From the NCBI GenBank assembly GCA_050618055.1, contig JBNLVK010000109.1, positions 1 through 64,000 on the forward strand: a stretch of 64,000 nt of DNA, in the 5' to 3' direction. This DNA comes from CALDCK01 sp050618055 (GTDB taxonomy: Bacteria; Myxococcota_A; UBA9160; SMWR01). Position 1 is the first letter of the stretch, and every line of letters begins with the position of its first letter. Both the position numbers and the translations under genes were made by a program. The notes beneath the pieces were generated by a model. The model did no database searches, was not told the origin of the DNA, and was given only the letters and a program-made list of their open reading frames with translations. This document shows positions 44,769 to 54,475 of this stretch, one piece after another.

Positions 44769-44816
44769 CCACGCCCACCGCGTCGCGCAGCGCTCCCGCA
44801 CGGACATGCGTCGGGT

Positions 44817-47800
44817 GTGGACTCCTCCGGCGCCGGGCGCGCGTTCTCGAAGCCGACATGCCCGGGTGATACGCTCGTGGGACGCGACGCGGTGCGCCCC
44901 GGAGCGCCACCCGCGCCGGCCCGATCGGGTGCGGGGACGCCAACGGAGACGAGCGGCGGATTGGACGCAGCGGCCATACACGACATCTTCGGCAGGGACG
45001 CGGAGCTGGCCTCCCTCCGGGCCGAGCTGACCGGCGCGATGCAGGGTTCCGGGCGCCTCGTGCTGATCAGCGGCGAGGCGGGCATCGGCAAGACCGCCCT
45101 GCTCTCGGCTCACGCCCGGGAGGCCCAGGCGCGGGGCGCCCTGGTCGCGTGGGGACGCTGCCACGAGATGCCCGGTGCGCCCGCCTACTGGCCGTGGTCA
45201 CGCCTGATCGAAGAGCTGGCGTCGTCCAACGGCGTTCCCGACCGCAACCGCGACGACCTCGCCACGGTCCTCGGCGACCTGCGGGCGGCGGCTGCGACGT
45301 CGGGCGAGGACGCCGTCGTGCAGCGCGATCGGTTCGAGCTGTTCGGCCGGATCGCGAGTTGCCTGAGCGTGCTGGCGAAGAAGAGCGGGCTGCTTCTGGC
45401 GCTCGACGACATCCACTGGGCGGACACCGCGAGCATCGAGCTGCTGCGCTTCCTGGCCACCGAACTCTCGCGCGATTCCATCCTGTTGGTCGCCACGCTG
45501 CGCACCCACGAGCCGTCCGCCGAATCGACACTGGCCGGGCTCGCACGTCCGGCGCAGAGCTTTCCCCTCGGTCCGCTCGATCCAGCCGCCGTCGACGCGC
45601 TGCTCGCACAGCGCCTGCCGCCGACCGGCGTGGCCGGCTCGACGTCGGACGGCCCGAGCGACCCGAGCGACGAGATCGCTCGCCGCAGCGGCGGCAATCC
45701 GTTCTTCGCCCTCGAGCTCGCCCGCCTCCTGCGCGCGCAGAACGGCGCCGAGGCCCCGGCGGCCGCGCAGGCATTGCCGCAGACGATCCACCGCGTCATC
45801 GGGCAGCGCCTCACCGGCTTGCGGCCGGAAGTACTCGACCTGCTTCGCGCGGCGTCGGTGATCGGGCGCGACTTCGCGGTTCCGCTGCTCGCCTCCGCCG
45901 CCGGGCGGCCGGCCCCCGAAGTCCACGAGGCGCTCCTCGCCGTCGTCGACTACGGCTTGCTCGCGCGCGACGCGCGACCCGACCGCTTCGTGTTCGTGCA
46001 CGGACTGGTGCGCGAAGTGCTCTACGAGTCGATGGACGAGGCCGAAGCCGCCGCAATCCACGGCCACATCGCCCGTGCGCTCCGCAAGCAGCTCGAATCC
46101 GATTCCCCGGATCCCTCGAGCGGCACCCTGCTTCCGAGCCTCGCTCACCACTTCCACTGCGCGCTGCGCGGCGCCCCGGACGCTGGCGGCGGCGCCCGCC
46201 GCGCAGCCGCCGAATACGCGTGGCGCGCGGGTGTGCAGATGCTCGATCAGCTCGCGTACGAGGAGGCAGCCCTGCACCTGGAGCGAGCGCTGGCATTGAC
46301 GAACGAGGCGAGCGAGCCGACGCGTCACGTCGAGGTGTCGATCCGGCTCGGGCAGGCGCTGCTCGGGCAAGGAGATCGCGACCACGCGGAATCGATCCTG
46401 GAGAGAGCCCTGTCTCGTGCGCGCGCCGGCGAAGATCCGTTTCTCTTCGGCGAGGCGGTCCTGGCATGGAGCCTCGCGCGCGAGGAGATCGGCGCGGCCG
46501 ACATCCAGACCAACGAGCGACTCGACACCGCCCTTCGGGCTCTGCCGGCCAGCGACTCGCGGCTGCGGGCTCGGCTCATGGCGAGGCTGTGCAACGGCCT
46601 GCACCTGGTTCGCGGCGAAGAGGAGAGGCGGGACGAACTCTCGCGCGAGGCGATGGCCATGGCGCGTCGACTGGGAGACCCCGCGACGCTGGTCTTCGCG
46701 CAGATCCGCCACTTCGCCCTGCTGGCGGGGCCCGACGCTCTCACGGAGCGGCTCGCCTCCATCGAGCAGATGCTCGAGGACCGCAGCGGCCCGACGGGCG
46801 AGCTCTTCGCACTGTCGGTCAAGATGGACGCTTGCGTCGAGGCGGGCGACCGTCCGGGTCTCGATGCGGCACTCGTGGCGTTCGACGAGAAGTCGCGCGA
46901 GGCGCGGCACCCGTACTTCCGCTGGCTCGGCACCAGCCATCACGGCGCGCTGGCCTTGATGGAGGGGCGCTACGAGGACGCGGAGGAGCTGGTCGTCGAG
47001 GCGTTGCGGCTCGGATCGCGCGTCCAGCCGGAGACACCGGGTCTTCACTTCGCGCAGCAGATGTTCATGCTGCGTGCCTGGCAGGGGCGCATGCACGAGG
47101 TCGCTCCCCTGGTCGAAGGCAGCGCGGATGCAGTCAAGACCGTCGCGGCGTGGCGCTGTGCGCTCGCCGACCTCTACGACCACCTGGGTCGGCGCGTCGA
47201 CTCGCAACGCGAGTTCGAGGCGCTGGCACACGACGACTTCGCCGGCTTCCGGCGCGACACGACGTGGCTGACGAGCATCATGCTGCTCGCCTCTCTGTGC
47301 GGACGCATCGGCGACCGCGCGCGCGCCGAGACGCTCTACGGCCAGCTCGTGCCCTACTCGGGACGCGTCGCGGTCGCCAGCCCGATGATCGTCGCCATCG
47401 CGCCGGTGGACATGCGCCTCGGCCAGCTAGCCACGCTGCTCGGGCGCTACGACGACGCCGAGCGGCACCTGACCGACGCCCGCTCGCTCTCCCGTGCGAT
47501 GCGGGCGACCACGTGGGAGGCGGAGGCGTGTTATCACCAGGGCCGGCTCCATCTCGCTCGGGGGGCGGTCGGCGACGCCGCGCGCGCATCGGAGTGCTTC
47601 GAACAGGCGGAGGCGCCCGCCAGCGCGATCGGAATGAAGCTGTTGCTGGACTGGATCGAGGACGCGCGTGCGGAGGCCCCGCAGCCGGCCGCGAGCGCCG
47701 GCCCGCCGGCGCGCTTCGCCCGCGACGGCGACGGTTTCGTGCTCGCGTTCGAAGGACGGTCTACACGGCTTCGCTCGATGGTGGGCCTCGGCTACATCCA

Positions 47801-48248
47801 GGCACTGCTCTCGCAGCCCGACCGCGAGCTGCATGTCCTAGAGCTCGCGAACCCGGACCCGGAGGCGACCGCCGACAGCGGCGACGCAGGCCCGCACCTC
47901 GACGCCCAGGCGCGCGCCGCCTACACGGAGCGCGGCCGCGAGCTGCGCGCCGAGCTGGCGGACGCCGAGGGCTGCAACGACGCCGGGCGCCGGGAACGCG
48001 CATCCGAGGAGCTCGAGTTCGTGACCGCCGAGCTCGAGCGCGCGCTCGGTCTAGGTGGCCGCGAGCGGCGCAGCGGCGCGGCGGCCGAGCGCGCGCGCGT
48101 CTCGGTCACGCGCGCCATCCGCTACGCCACGCGCAGGATCGGCGAGTTCGACCCCGCGCTGGCCGACCACCTCGACCGCCACATCAAGACGGGCGCCTTC
48201 TGCGTCTACGCACCGCCCGAACGCGATCGGGTGGAGTGGAGCCTGTAG
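44817..48248 (+). CDS. Large AAA/STAND ATPase regulator with TPR-like repeats
   Basis: A 1143-residue protein from GTG 44817; the first ~50 residues are low complexity and a later start is possible. AAA_16 domain: IFGRDAELASLRAEL, Walker A GEAGIGKT (residues 86-93), Walker B LLLALDDIHWADTASI and sensor GNPFF. A long helical TPR-like region follows. The last ~150 residues form a distinctive module (LDAQARAAYTERGRELRAELADAE; RRSGAAAERARVSVTRAIRYATRRI; HLDRHIKTGAFCVYAPP) that I know from other ATPases of this group without an attached LuxR HTH. It lacks any DNA-binding domain that I can see. Confidence 0.82.
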   Translation: MDSSGAGRAFSKPTCPGDTLVGRDAVRPGAPPAPARSGAGTPTETSGGLDAAAIHDIFGRDAELASLRAELTGAMQGSGRLVLISGEAGIGKTALLSAHAREAQARGALVAWGRCHEMPGAPAYWPWSRLIEELASSNGVPDRNRDDLATVLGDLRAAAATSGEDAVVQRDRFELFGRIASCLSVLAKKSGLLLALDDIHWADTASIELLRFLATELSRDSILLVATLRTHEPSAESTLAGLARPAQSFPLGPLDPAAVDALLAQRLPPTGVAGSTSDGPSDPSDEIARRSGGNPFFALELARLLRAQNGAEAPAAAQALPQTIHRVIGQRLTGLRPEVLDLLRAASVIGRDFAVPLLASAAGRPAPEVHEALLAVVDYGLLARDARPDRFVFVHGLVREVLYESMDEAEAAAIHGHIARALRKQLESDSPDPSSGTLLPSLAHHFHCALRGAPDAGGGARRAAAEYAWRAGVQMLDQLAYEEAALHLERALALTNEASEPTRHVEVSIRLGQALLGQGDRDHAESILERALSRARAGEDPFLFGEAVLAWSLAREEIGAADIQTNERLDTALRALPASDSRLRARLMARLCNGLHLVRGEEERRDELSREAMAMARRLGDPATLVFAQIRHFALLAGPDALTERLASIEQMLEDRSGPTGELFALSVKMDACVEAGDRPGLDAALVAFDEKSREARHPYFRWLGTSHHGALALMEGRYEDAEELVVEALRLGSRVQPETPGLHFAQQMFMLRAWQGRMHEVAPLVEGSADAVKTVAAWRCALADLYDHLGRRVDSQREFEALAHDDFAGFRRDTTWLTSIMLLASLCGRIGDRARAETLYGQLVPYSGRVAVASPMIVAIAPVDMRLGQLATLLGRYDDAERHLTDARSLSRAMRATTWEAEACYHQGRLHLARGAVGDAARASECFEQAEAPASAIGMKLLLDWIEDARAEAPQPAASAGPPARFARDGDGFVLAFEGRSTRLRSMVGLGYIQALLSQPDRELHVLELANPDPEATADSGDAGPHLDAQARAAYTERGRELRAELADAEGCNDAGRRERASEELEFVTAELERALGLGGRERRSGAAAERARVSVTRAIRYATRRIGEFDPALADHLDRHIKTGAFCVYAPPERDRVEWSL

Positions 48249-48306
48249 CGCCCCACCCCACCCTCCCGTGACACAGCCGTGCCGCCCTGGCCGCGGCCGT
48301 GCGACC

Positions 48307-51093
48307 CTAGCAGCGCGCCCGCACGTGGCGGCGCGCCAGCGCGCGGAGGAGGAGCACGCCCGCGAAGAGCATCGCGCCGAACGCCGGCTCGGGCAGCGCG
48401 ATCACGCGCAGCTCTGCGCCATGGTCGGCATCCGATGCGATGAAGAAGATGTTGGCCCCGGCCTCGACGAAGCCCTGGTAGTTCGGCTCCGAGTCGGCGG
48501 GCCCGGCTGCGACGTCGCCGACGAGCAGCGTTCCCAGCGCGGTGCCGTCCGTCTTCCAGGGCTCGAGCCCGGCAACGCCGTCCTCGGCCGCGAAGTAGAG
48601 CGTGTCGTCGATCTCGTCGAGGATGATCGTGAACGAGTCGAACGCCCAGCCGTCGCCCGGCAGCAGGTCCGTCACCATTTCGGTGCCCACCGCCGTGCCG
48701 TCGCTCTTCCACAGCTCGCGACCCGCGAGGCCGTCGTCGCCCAGGAAGAAGAGGAGCCCGTTCGACCGGACCAGCGGCGATCCGTAGAAGTTCACGCCCT
48801 GCGAGCCCGGGCCCACGTCCACCACGAGAGCGGTGCCGGGATCGGTGCCGTCCGTGGACCAGAGCTCGTCGCCCACGACGCCGTCGTTGGCGAAGAAGTA
48901 GAGCAGCCCGGCGTGTACGACCAGATCGTGGGGCTCGCCGCCGTAGAAGAAGTGCGAGCGGATGTCCTTCACCTTGACGGTTCCGAGCGCCGTTCCGTCG
49001 GTCTTCCACAGCTCGCCGCCGGTGCCGTCGTCGGCCGGGAAGTAGAGCTCACCGTTGTACTCGGTGAACTCGACGCTGTACCCGATGCCGTCCCCCGCGC
49101 CGACGTTGATGTCGGCCACGAGCTGCGTGCCGGCGAGGGTCCCGTCGGTCTTCCAGAGCTCGTTGCCTGTCGCGCCGTCGTCGGCGCGGAAGTACCACTC
49201 GCCGCCGAACAGGGTTCCGAACCCGGGAGAGGAGCTGCTCGTGCCCGGGTTGATGTCCTTCACGGGCACCGTGCCCGCATAGGTTCCGTCGCTCTTCCAC
49301 AGCTCGGATCCGGTCACGCCGTCGTCGACGACGAGCAACACGTCGCCACCGACCTCGCCGAACGGCGAGGCCCCCGAGCCGGTCGTGCCGGCGACCAGGT
49401 CGGCGACCTGCGTGGTGCCGAGCTCGGTGCCATCCGTCTTCCACAGCTCGTCGCCGGTCGCGCCGTCGTTGCCGCGGAAGTACAGGGTGGAGCCGAGGAC
49501 GTAGAAGTTGCTGTAGGTCGCCGTTCCGCCCGGGGCGAGGTCCTTCACCACCTCCGTCCCCGGCTCGGTGCCGTCGCTGCGCCAGAGCTTCTTGCCGGTG
49601 CCGTCGTCGGCGGTGAACAGCAGCAGGGAGCCAAGTGCGGCGAAGTTCTGGATGCCCGCGCCGTCCGTTCCGTCCCAGACGTCGCTCACCTGCAGCGTTC
49701 CGAGAGCCGTGCCGTCGCTCTTCCAGAGCTCGAACCCGCTCGCGCCGTCCGTGCCCTCGAAGTAGAGCTCGCCGCCGACGTCGAAGAACTTCGCGACCGC
49801 GAAGGTGTTGATCATGTCGAGGTCGCCGGGCGCCAGGTCGACCACCATGGACGTGCCGAGCGCCGTGCCGTCGGTCTCCCACAGCTCGATGCCGTTGGTG
49901 CCGTCGTCCGCCGCGAAGTAGGCGACGCCGCCGATGGGCGTGATCTCTCGAGGGCTCGAGCCGTCGACTCCCGGCCAGATGTCGACGAGGGGCGCCGTCC
50001 CGAGCACCGTGCCGTCGCTGCCCCAGAGTTCGTAGCCGGTCGCACCGTCGTTGGCCGAGAACACGGTCTGCGCGCCGGCAGCAGCGAACTCGGAGGGAAA
50101 GGAGCCGCTCGCGCCGGGATTCACGTCGTCGAGCATGAAGGTGCCGAGCGCCGTGCCGTCGCTCGTCCAGGGCTCGGAGCCGTTGAGGCCGTCGTTGCCC
50201 GCGAAGTAGAGCTTTCCGTTGGACTTCCACATGGAGTAGGCGCCGCCGCTGCCCGTGGCGTTGATGTCGGTCACCATCGTCGTGCCGACGAGCGTGCCGT
50301 CGCTCTGCCACAGCTCGCGGCCGAAGCTTCCGTCGTCCGCGTGGAAGTAGAGCAGGCCGCCGAGCTCGGTGAGGCCGTACGGAGAGCTGCTGCTGCTGCC
50401 GGGGCGGATGTCCGCCACCTCTACGGTGCCCACTGCGGTGCCGTCGCTCTTCCAGAGCTCGGTGCCGTTGTTGCCACGGGCCGAGAAGAAGAGCGTGCCG
50501 CCCACGTCCGTCAGGTAGTTCGGCGAAGCGCTTCCGAAGGCATAGATGTCCGTGACGAGAACGGTGCCCGGCGTGGTGCCGTCGGTGGTGTAGAGCTCGT
50601 CACCCACGGGTCCGGTCGCGGTGAAGAAGAGCTGTCCGCCGACCTCGATCCAGTCCGACGGGCTCGAGCTGCCCTCCCCCGGCTGGATGTCGGCCAGCAG
50701 GTACGTCCCGGCCGCGGTGCCGTCGCTTCGCCACGGCTCGGTGCCCTCGGCCTCGGTGATGCCCGCGAAGTACGCGACACCGCCCGACACGCCGATCGGG
50801 TAGTTGCCGGCTTCGGCCGCCGAGCTGATGCGCTCGGTGCCCGCCAGCGTCCCGTCGCTCTTGTAGAGGAAGGTGCCGTCGAAGTCGCGGGCGATGAACA
50901 CGATGGTGCCGCCACCGAGGTCGGCGACGCGGTCGGGGTAGCTGTGGCCTTCGGAGAAGAGGGTATTGATGTCCTTCACCAGGCTGACCTGCGCCTGGCT
51001 TGCGGGCGCGACGAGGCCCAGGACCAGGACGTAGAGCCAGACCAGGCGGTCGAGCCGCTTGGCGCGGATCGGGGCGGAGTGCTGTCGAGTCAC
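48307..51093 (-). CDS. PEP-CTERM protein with about 17 ELWxSDGT repeats
   Basis: A 928-residue exported protein from GTG 51093 (GAGAGG ribosome site; signal peptide RLVWLYVLVLGLVAPASQA). The body is about 17 tandem units of some 48 residues, each with the core (E)LWKSDGTxxGT followed by VxDIxPG and LYFxADDGxxG. Variants include LYKSDGTLAGT, PWTSDGTALGT and LWETDGTALGT. The pattern suggests a multi-bladed beta-propeller or two propellers. The end is a PEP-CTERM signal: LPEPAFG, hydrophobic helix, then ARRHVRARC with a terminal Cys. Function unknown; adhesion or surface display is a guess. Confidence 0.9.
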   Translation of the reverse strand: MTRQHSAPIRAKRLDRLVWLYVLVLGLVAPASQAQVSLVKDINTLFSEGHSYPDRVADLGGGTIVFIARDFDGTFLYKSDGTLAGTERISSAAEAGNYPIGVSGGVAYFAGITEAEGTEPWRSDGTAAGTYLLADIQPGEGSSSPSDWIEVGGQLFFTATGPVGDELYTTDGTTPGTVLVTDIYAFGSASPNYLTDVGGTLFFSARGNNGTELWKSDGTAVGTVEVADIRPGSSSSSPYGLTELGGLLYFHADDGSFGRELWQSDGTLVGTTMVTDINATGSGGAYSMWKSNGKLYFAGNDGLNGSEPWTSDGTALGTFMLDDVNPGASGSFPSEFAAAGAQTVFSANDGATGYELWGSDGTVLGTAPLVDIWPGVDGSSPREITPIGGVAYFAADDGTNGIELWETDGTALGTSMVVDLAPGDLDMINTFAVAKFFDVGGELYFEGTDGASGFELWKSDGTALGTLQVSDVWDGTDGAGIQNFAALGSLLLFTADDGTGKKLWRSDGTEPGTEVVKDLAPGGTATYSNFYVLGSTLYFRGNDGATGDELWKTDGTELGTTQVADLVAGTTGSGASPFGEVGGDVLLVVDDGVTGSELWKSDGTYAGTVPVKDINPGTSSSSPGFGTLFGGEWYFRADDGATGNELWKTDGTLAGTQLVADINVGAGDGIGYSVEFTEYNGELYFPADDGTGGELWKTDGTALGTVKVKDIRSHFFYGGEPHDLVVHAGLLYFFANDGVVGDELWSTDGTDPGTALVVDVGPGSQGVNFYGSPLVRSNGLLFFLGDDGLAGRELWKSDGTAVGTEMVTDLLPGDGWAFDSFTIILDEIDDTLYFAAEDGVAGLEPWKTDGTALGTLLVGDVAAGPADSEPNYQGFVEAGANIFFIASDADHGAELRVIALPEPAFGAMLFAGVLLLRALARRHVRARC

Positions 51094-51359
51094 GGGATGA
51101 CCTCTCGGGGCAGGGGTTCCATCCGGAAGGCGTGACAGCGCGTGGAACAATGTTCGAAGCGTCGCCAGGCCAGCGTGTCACGACGCCTCGGGCAGCCCCG
51201 GCGCAACCTCCCCGCGGGACCGTGCTCTGTCGTTCGCGCGGGACCCTTGCGTGGCAGGAAACGGAGCGACCGGGGCACCACACTCGTCCGCGCAAGCCGC
51301 CTCGTTGCCCGCGCGACCTCGGTCTTCCCCGCACGACCGCCAAGGCGCGCCGGCGCGCA

Positions 51360-51378
51360 GCATCCGCGAAGCGGATGC
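51360..51378 (-). terminator. Hairpin terminator of the truncated tRNA locus
   Basis: GCATCCGC (51360-51367), GAA, GCGGATGC (51371-51378): a perfect 8-bp stem, read on the minus strand with a TTC loop closed by C-G. It lies 13 bases beyond the CCA end of the tRNA fragment, the expected place of a tRNA terminator. This supports the idea that the left side is the original chromosomal flank. Confidence 0.6.
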
Positions 51379-51391
51379 GGAGCCCTCAAAC

Positions 51392-51436
51392 TGGCACGCC
51401 GGGAGGGATTCGAACCCCCGACCCTCAGGTTCGAAG
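51392..51436 (-). other. tRNA-Arg-like 3' fragment: attachment site remnant
   Basis: On the minus strand this equals tRNA positions 32-76. It has an anticodon loop CTTCGAA (anticodon TCG, Arg), stem CCTGA, 5-nt variable loop, T-arm GGGGG/TTCGAAT/CCCTC, acceptor CCGGCGT, G73 and CCA. The 5' half is absent; homology stops abruptly at 51436. A 3'-terminal tRNA copy is what site-specific integration into a tRNA gene leaves at the distal end, so the element should lie to the right, with the intact tRNA beyond it. Confidence 0.8.
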
Positions 51437-51958
51437 ATCGAGGCAAGCGCAAGAAGTGACGCGTACTTGCGCCTTCGGGGCGGCACAGAGCGGCACGCGG
51501 CGGCAGGACGCGGCACCGGCGACGGCTCTCCTCTGTCCGATCCGGATCACCCGCAAGGGCCTCTACAACTAGAGGCCCACACTGCAAAGTAATCTCGGAG
51601 GGGGCCTAGCTCCCAGACTCAAGGAAGAAAACTAGCGTTCTCGTACGCAGTGAACGGGAAGGAGCCGCTGCGTGACGAAAACCCCCTCCTTCTGCGCCGA
51701 TAACCCTAGAGGTCGACGACCTTGTCGAGCGCGCGGAGTTGCCACCGGGTCGTGGCTTTGGCTGCGGTCGCTGGAACCGTGGCCTCTCCATTCAGATTTC
51801 TCCTTCATTTCCGGAAACTTAGATCTCCGGAGGCAGATTCAGTGCGCGCCCTTCACCTCCGGGTTCTGGCCGCTAACGCTTGATGGGCCGGGCGCCGATA
51901 CATCCGAAGTGCCGCCAGATCCGGATGGCAAACCCCAACTGCTACGCTCCGAGGGACC
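51437..51958. other. Non-coding stretch at island left end with hairpin
   Basis: About 520 bp in which I see no supported gene. It contains a perfect 9-bp hairpin with 4-nt loop (GGGCCTCTA 51557-51565, CAAC, TAGAGGCCC 51570-51578). The composition becomes more AT-rich rightwards. Frames that cross the tRNA fragment are spurious. Confidence 0.5.
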
Positions 51959-52573
51959 ATGGGCAACGCGAAGTCCGACAGCGGGGCGTTGCTGGAGGCG
52001 GGCCGCGACGCTTGGCCGCAGCGTGCTGACGCGCAGCAGCCGACGCCGTCGCTGACTCGTGGGTCAGGGCGCCTCTATAGCTACACCGACCCAGCAACCG
52101 AGTCGCGCGTGTGGGTGCGCCACCTCAGTCCCAGAGCGATTCGGGCGAGGCTCCTTCACGCGACCAGAAGGGACCGGATCTACCGCGATGCCGGCGGAGC
52201 CGTCAAGTTCCCAGCCGTCGAACTCGAGCTCACGCAAGCGGAGGCGGTGCAGCTAACGGCAGCGCTTGAACCCCTCTCACCCCGCTCGTTGAGGGACATC
52301 TCCCCGGCAGTTCGGACTGTGGTGATCGCGCTCGCCACGCTTGTTGGCTTCATCCGCGGGCTATTGGGTGATAAGGTCGTGGCTCAGTTCTCAAGCCCCG
52401 ACCGAATGTGGTACGGATCAATCTACTCCACTAGGGGGCATCACTTCGTGAATCTCCACGCCCGCAGCAAGGAGGCGCTGGAGGCGGGACTTCGCAAGGT
52501 GACGAGCTCCCTCCAATCTGGAGCCCCCCAAGATGACGCTACGGGCATTCCTGGAAGACCCGACGGCCACTGA
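51959..52573 (+). CDS. Hypothetical island protein with one hydrophobic segment
   Basis: A 204-residue protein from ATG 51959. The first part (TRGSGRLYSYTDPATESRVWVRHLSPRAIRARLLHATR) precedes a stretch rich in Leu and Glu, then one possible membrane helix (TVVIALATLVGFIRGLLGD, about residues 120-140) and a polar end. It overlaps the next gene by 41 bp, in a different frame. No family recognised. Codon use resembles the neighbouring island genes. Confidence 0.6.
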   Translation: MGNAKSDSGALLEAGRDAWPQRADAQQPTPSLTRGSGRLYSYTDPATESRVWVRHLSPRAIRARLLHATRRDRIYRDAGGAVKFPAVELELTQAEAVQLTAALEPLSPRSLRDISPAVRTVVIALATLVGFIRGLLGDKVVAQFSSPDRMWYGSIYSTRGHHFVNLHARSKEALEAGLRKVTSSLQSGAPQDDATGIPGRPDGH

Positions 52574-52973
52574 CTGGGAGAAGCGTGCCGCCGAGGCCAT
52601 CGACGTACGGATCGGGCTGGCAAGGTCAGGACTGCAGTGGCCCTCGCGCGAAGCAGTAGTCGGCCTAGCAACTCACGCCTTCGCCTCGCGCGGGCTCCCG
52701 ATGGCGCCGGATGCGGTCGCAGAGGTGATGTCGCCCTTCTTGGACTCGATTCGCTTCGATGTCCTGGACGCCTTCCTTCGCAGTCATCCGGAACGGGCCC
52801 CTGCAGGCGCCGAGTTCGTAGACGCGCTCTGCGCGTCGTCTCTGGTCGTCGCTCTGTCGGAAGCAGATTCAGCCCAGAAGCAGTTCGATGGCGTAAAGGC
52901 CAACCACGTGCGGAAGGTCTGGGAGTGGCTCCGAGAGAACTGCACGTTCCCGCTCGTGGGCGTCTGCGACTAG
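52533..52973 (+). CDS. Hypothetical island protein
   Basis: A 146-residue soluble, mainly helical protein from ATG 52533 (TLRAFLEDPTATDWEKRAAEAIDVRIG). No signal peptide, membrane helix or recognised motif; ends VWEWLRENCTFPLVGVCD. Its start overlaps the preceding gene and its stop is followed 19 bp later by the OmpA-like gene, suggesting a three-gene operon. Confidence 0.65.
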   Translation: MTLRAFLEDPTATDWEKRAAEAIDVRIGLARSGLQWPSREAVVGLATHAFASRGLPMAPDAVAEVMSPFLDSIRFDVLDAFLRSHPERAPAGAEFVDALCASSLVVALSEADSAQKQFDGVKANHVRKVWEWLRENCTFPLVGVCD

Positions 52974-52992
52974 CAACAAGCAGGTCTAGACG

Positions 52993-53817
52993 GTGTGTCC
53001 CGACCAGGTCCCGGACCCCGACCGAGACGCGCTCACCCTTCGGGCGGACATCTTTCGGTTCGCGTCTGCTTTCAGCGTCCCGATTGCGGTAGCGACCGTC
53101 GGCTTCCTACTGACTAGCAGTTCGGGAAGCACGGTCGTTCGCGGCCTTCTCGCAGTGGCCGCTTTCGTGTTCGCTTTCTGTGGTGCGTTCTGCATCTTTG
53201 CCCTCTCCAATGCTGCGCGCACAGTGTCGACGGGGAACTACGGCCTGGATGGACCCGCCCGCGCATCGCTGAAGACTGTCTACGTTTCGATTGCAGCCGG
53301 GCTCTCACTGCTGCTTCTTGCAACGACGTGCCATCTTATCGCGCCTTCGCGACCAGCGAATCGCACCGAGGAACTCGCGGTGCTGATAGCCCTGCTTGCC
53401 GAAACACACGGCCCTCGCATGGCCCAGGGCGGCTTCTCCGTCCTCAGCCACCGCGTCGGGCCGTTTGCAGAAGCCAGCCACGAGCTAGGCCCAGAGCTGG
53501 CCAACGACGTTCAGAGCTTGGCTTCGGCGGTATCCAGCGAGCTAGCTCCAGACGAGATCCGACTAGTTGCCATAGTTGGTGCAGCAGACAAGCGGGAATT
53601 GTCGGACTACGCCGCGACGGCGTACGGCACCAATGTCGGTCTGGCACAGGCCCGTGCAACAGCTGTGCGCGATCTGTTCGGCGGTCTCCTGAATGTGCCG
53701 ACCGAGCGTCGCTTGGCTCTCGCCGCAGGCCCAGAACACGTCGGCACGATGGTAGGACCGGAGTCCCTTGCAGAGGACCGATACGCGACGATCTGGATAC
53801 TCCATACATCCAAGTAG
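52993..53817 (+). CDS. Membrane protein with OmpA/MotB-like C-terminal domain
   Basis: A 274-residue protein from GTG 52993. Three hydrophobic segments are evident (FSVPIAVATVGFLLT; GLLAVAAFVFAFCGAFCIFAL; VYVSIAAGLSLLLLATTCHL). The C-terminal part has LVAIVGAADKRELSDY and GTNVGLAQARATAVRDLFGGLL, matching the I-x-G-x-x-D ... N-x-x-L-x-x-x-RA-x-x-V pattern of OmpA-like peptidoglycan-binding domains, although weakly. Such membrane plus OmpA combinations occur in motor-type defence proteins such as ZorB, but no ZorA-like partner is here. Function unknown. Confidence 0.65.
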   Translation: MCPDQVPDPDRDALTLRADIFRFASAFSVPIAVATVGFLLTSSSGSTVVRGLLAVAAFVFAFCGAFCIFALSNAARTVSTGNYGLDGPARASLKTVYVSIAAGLSLLLLATTCHLIAPSRPANRTEELAVLIALLAETHGPRMAQGGFSVLSHRVGPFAEASHELGPELANDVQSLASAVSSELAPDEIRLVAIVGAADKRELSDYAATAYGTNVGLAQARATAVRDLFGGLLNVPTERRLALAAGPEHVGTMVGPESLAEDRYATIWILHTSK

Positions 53818-54034
53818 CGGCTGTTCATCGTGCCAATGCAGCGCGTGGACGTCCCGAAACGCGAGGTGCCCCGCGCCAAGCCCTGCCTTAGCCGTTTGCA
53901 GGGCGAGTGGCCGGAGAGCGTCTCGACAGAGGGTCTCTACGGCGCGTACCAGTCCGACGCTCGCGCCAGGGTCGGGGTCGACCGGAATCCCGAATCGGGT
54001 TCGGGCGGACACTAAAGCGGCTCTGTCCTGCGAT

Positions 54035-54475
54035 CCGCGATCCTTGCCCTGGCCGAGAGATGGGGGGCGACCCCCGGGGCGTCGCAGACGATGCCATCTT
54101 CGCGGAGCATGGACACTCGGGCGGATCGATGGCCGCGGAGTTCCGCAGGTGCGGCGTCGACTTCGAACCGGCGAGCAAGGGAGACCGTCGATCCGGATAG
54201 GAAAAGATTCGACGGATGCTCGCGGATGCGGGCAAGCCCGATGTCCCGGGTTCTACGTGTCGCGAAGGTGCTCGTACTTCTGGGAAACCGTCCCGTACCT
54301 GGCCCGCGACCCGAGAAAGCCCGACGACCTCGACAGCCGCGCACCAGACCACGTCGCAGACGCTGCCCGCTACGCGCTAACTGGTGAGCCGCCCGAGTTC
54401 GCAGTCGCCCCGCTCGATTGGTGGCAATCGCCCAGGCCTCCGTCTTGGCCACGGCCGACAAGCCTGCTTGCATGA
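54035..54475 (+). pseudogene. Decayed phage terminase large subunit, C-terminal part
   Basis: Joining three frames gives a terminase C-terminus: ILALAERWGATPG, then VADDAIFAEHGHSGGSMAAEF and RRCGVDFEPASKGDR, an in-frame TAG at 54198-54200, EKIRRMLADAGKPDVP, then after a second frame change GFYVSRRCSYFWETVPYLARD, PDDLDSRAPDHVADAARYAL. The last block (metal Asp-His region, DHxxDAxRYAL) is typical of terminase nuclease domains. One nonsense codon and two frameshifts make it non-functional. It marks an old prophage or phage-derived element. The N-terminal ATPase part is missing. Confidence 0.78.

Noticed and set aside
51142..51459. Open frames crossing the tRNA fragment that contain REGFEPPTLRFE or GGIRTPDP
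   Set aside because: These are well-known false translations of tRNA genes, not proteins.
52993..53817. Zorya-type defence system
   Set aside because: Only a weak OmpA-like end is present; no ZorA-like channel protein or ZorC-E components in the surroundings.
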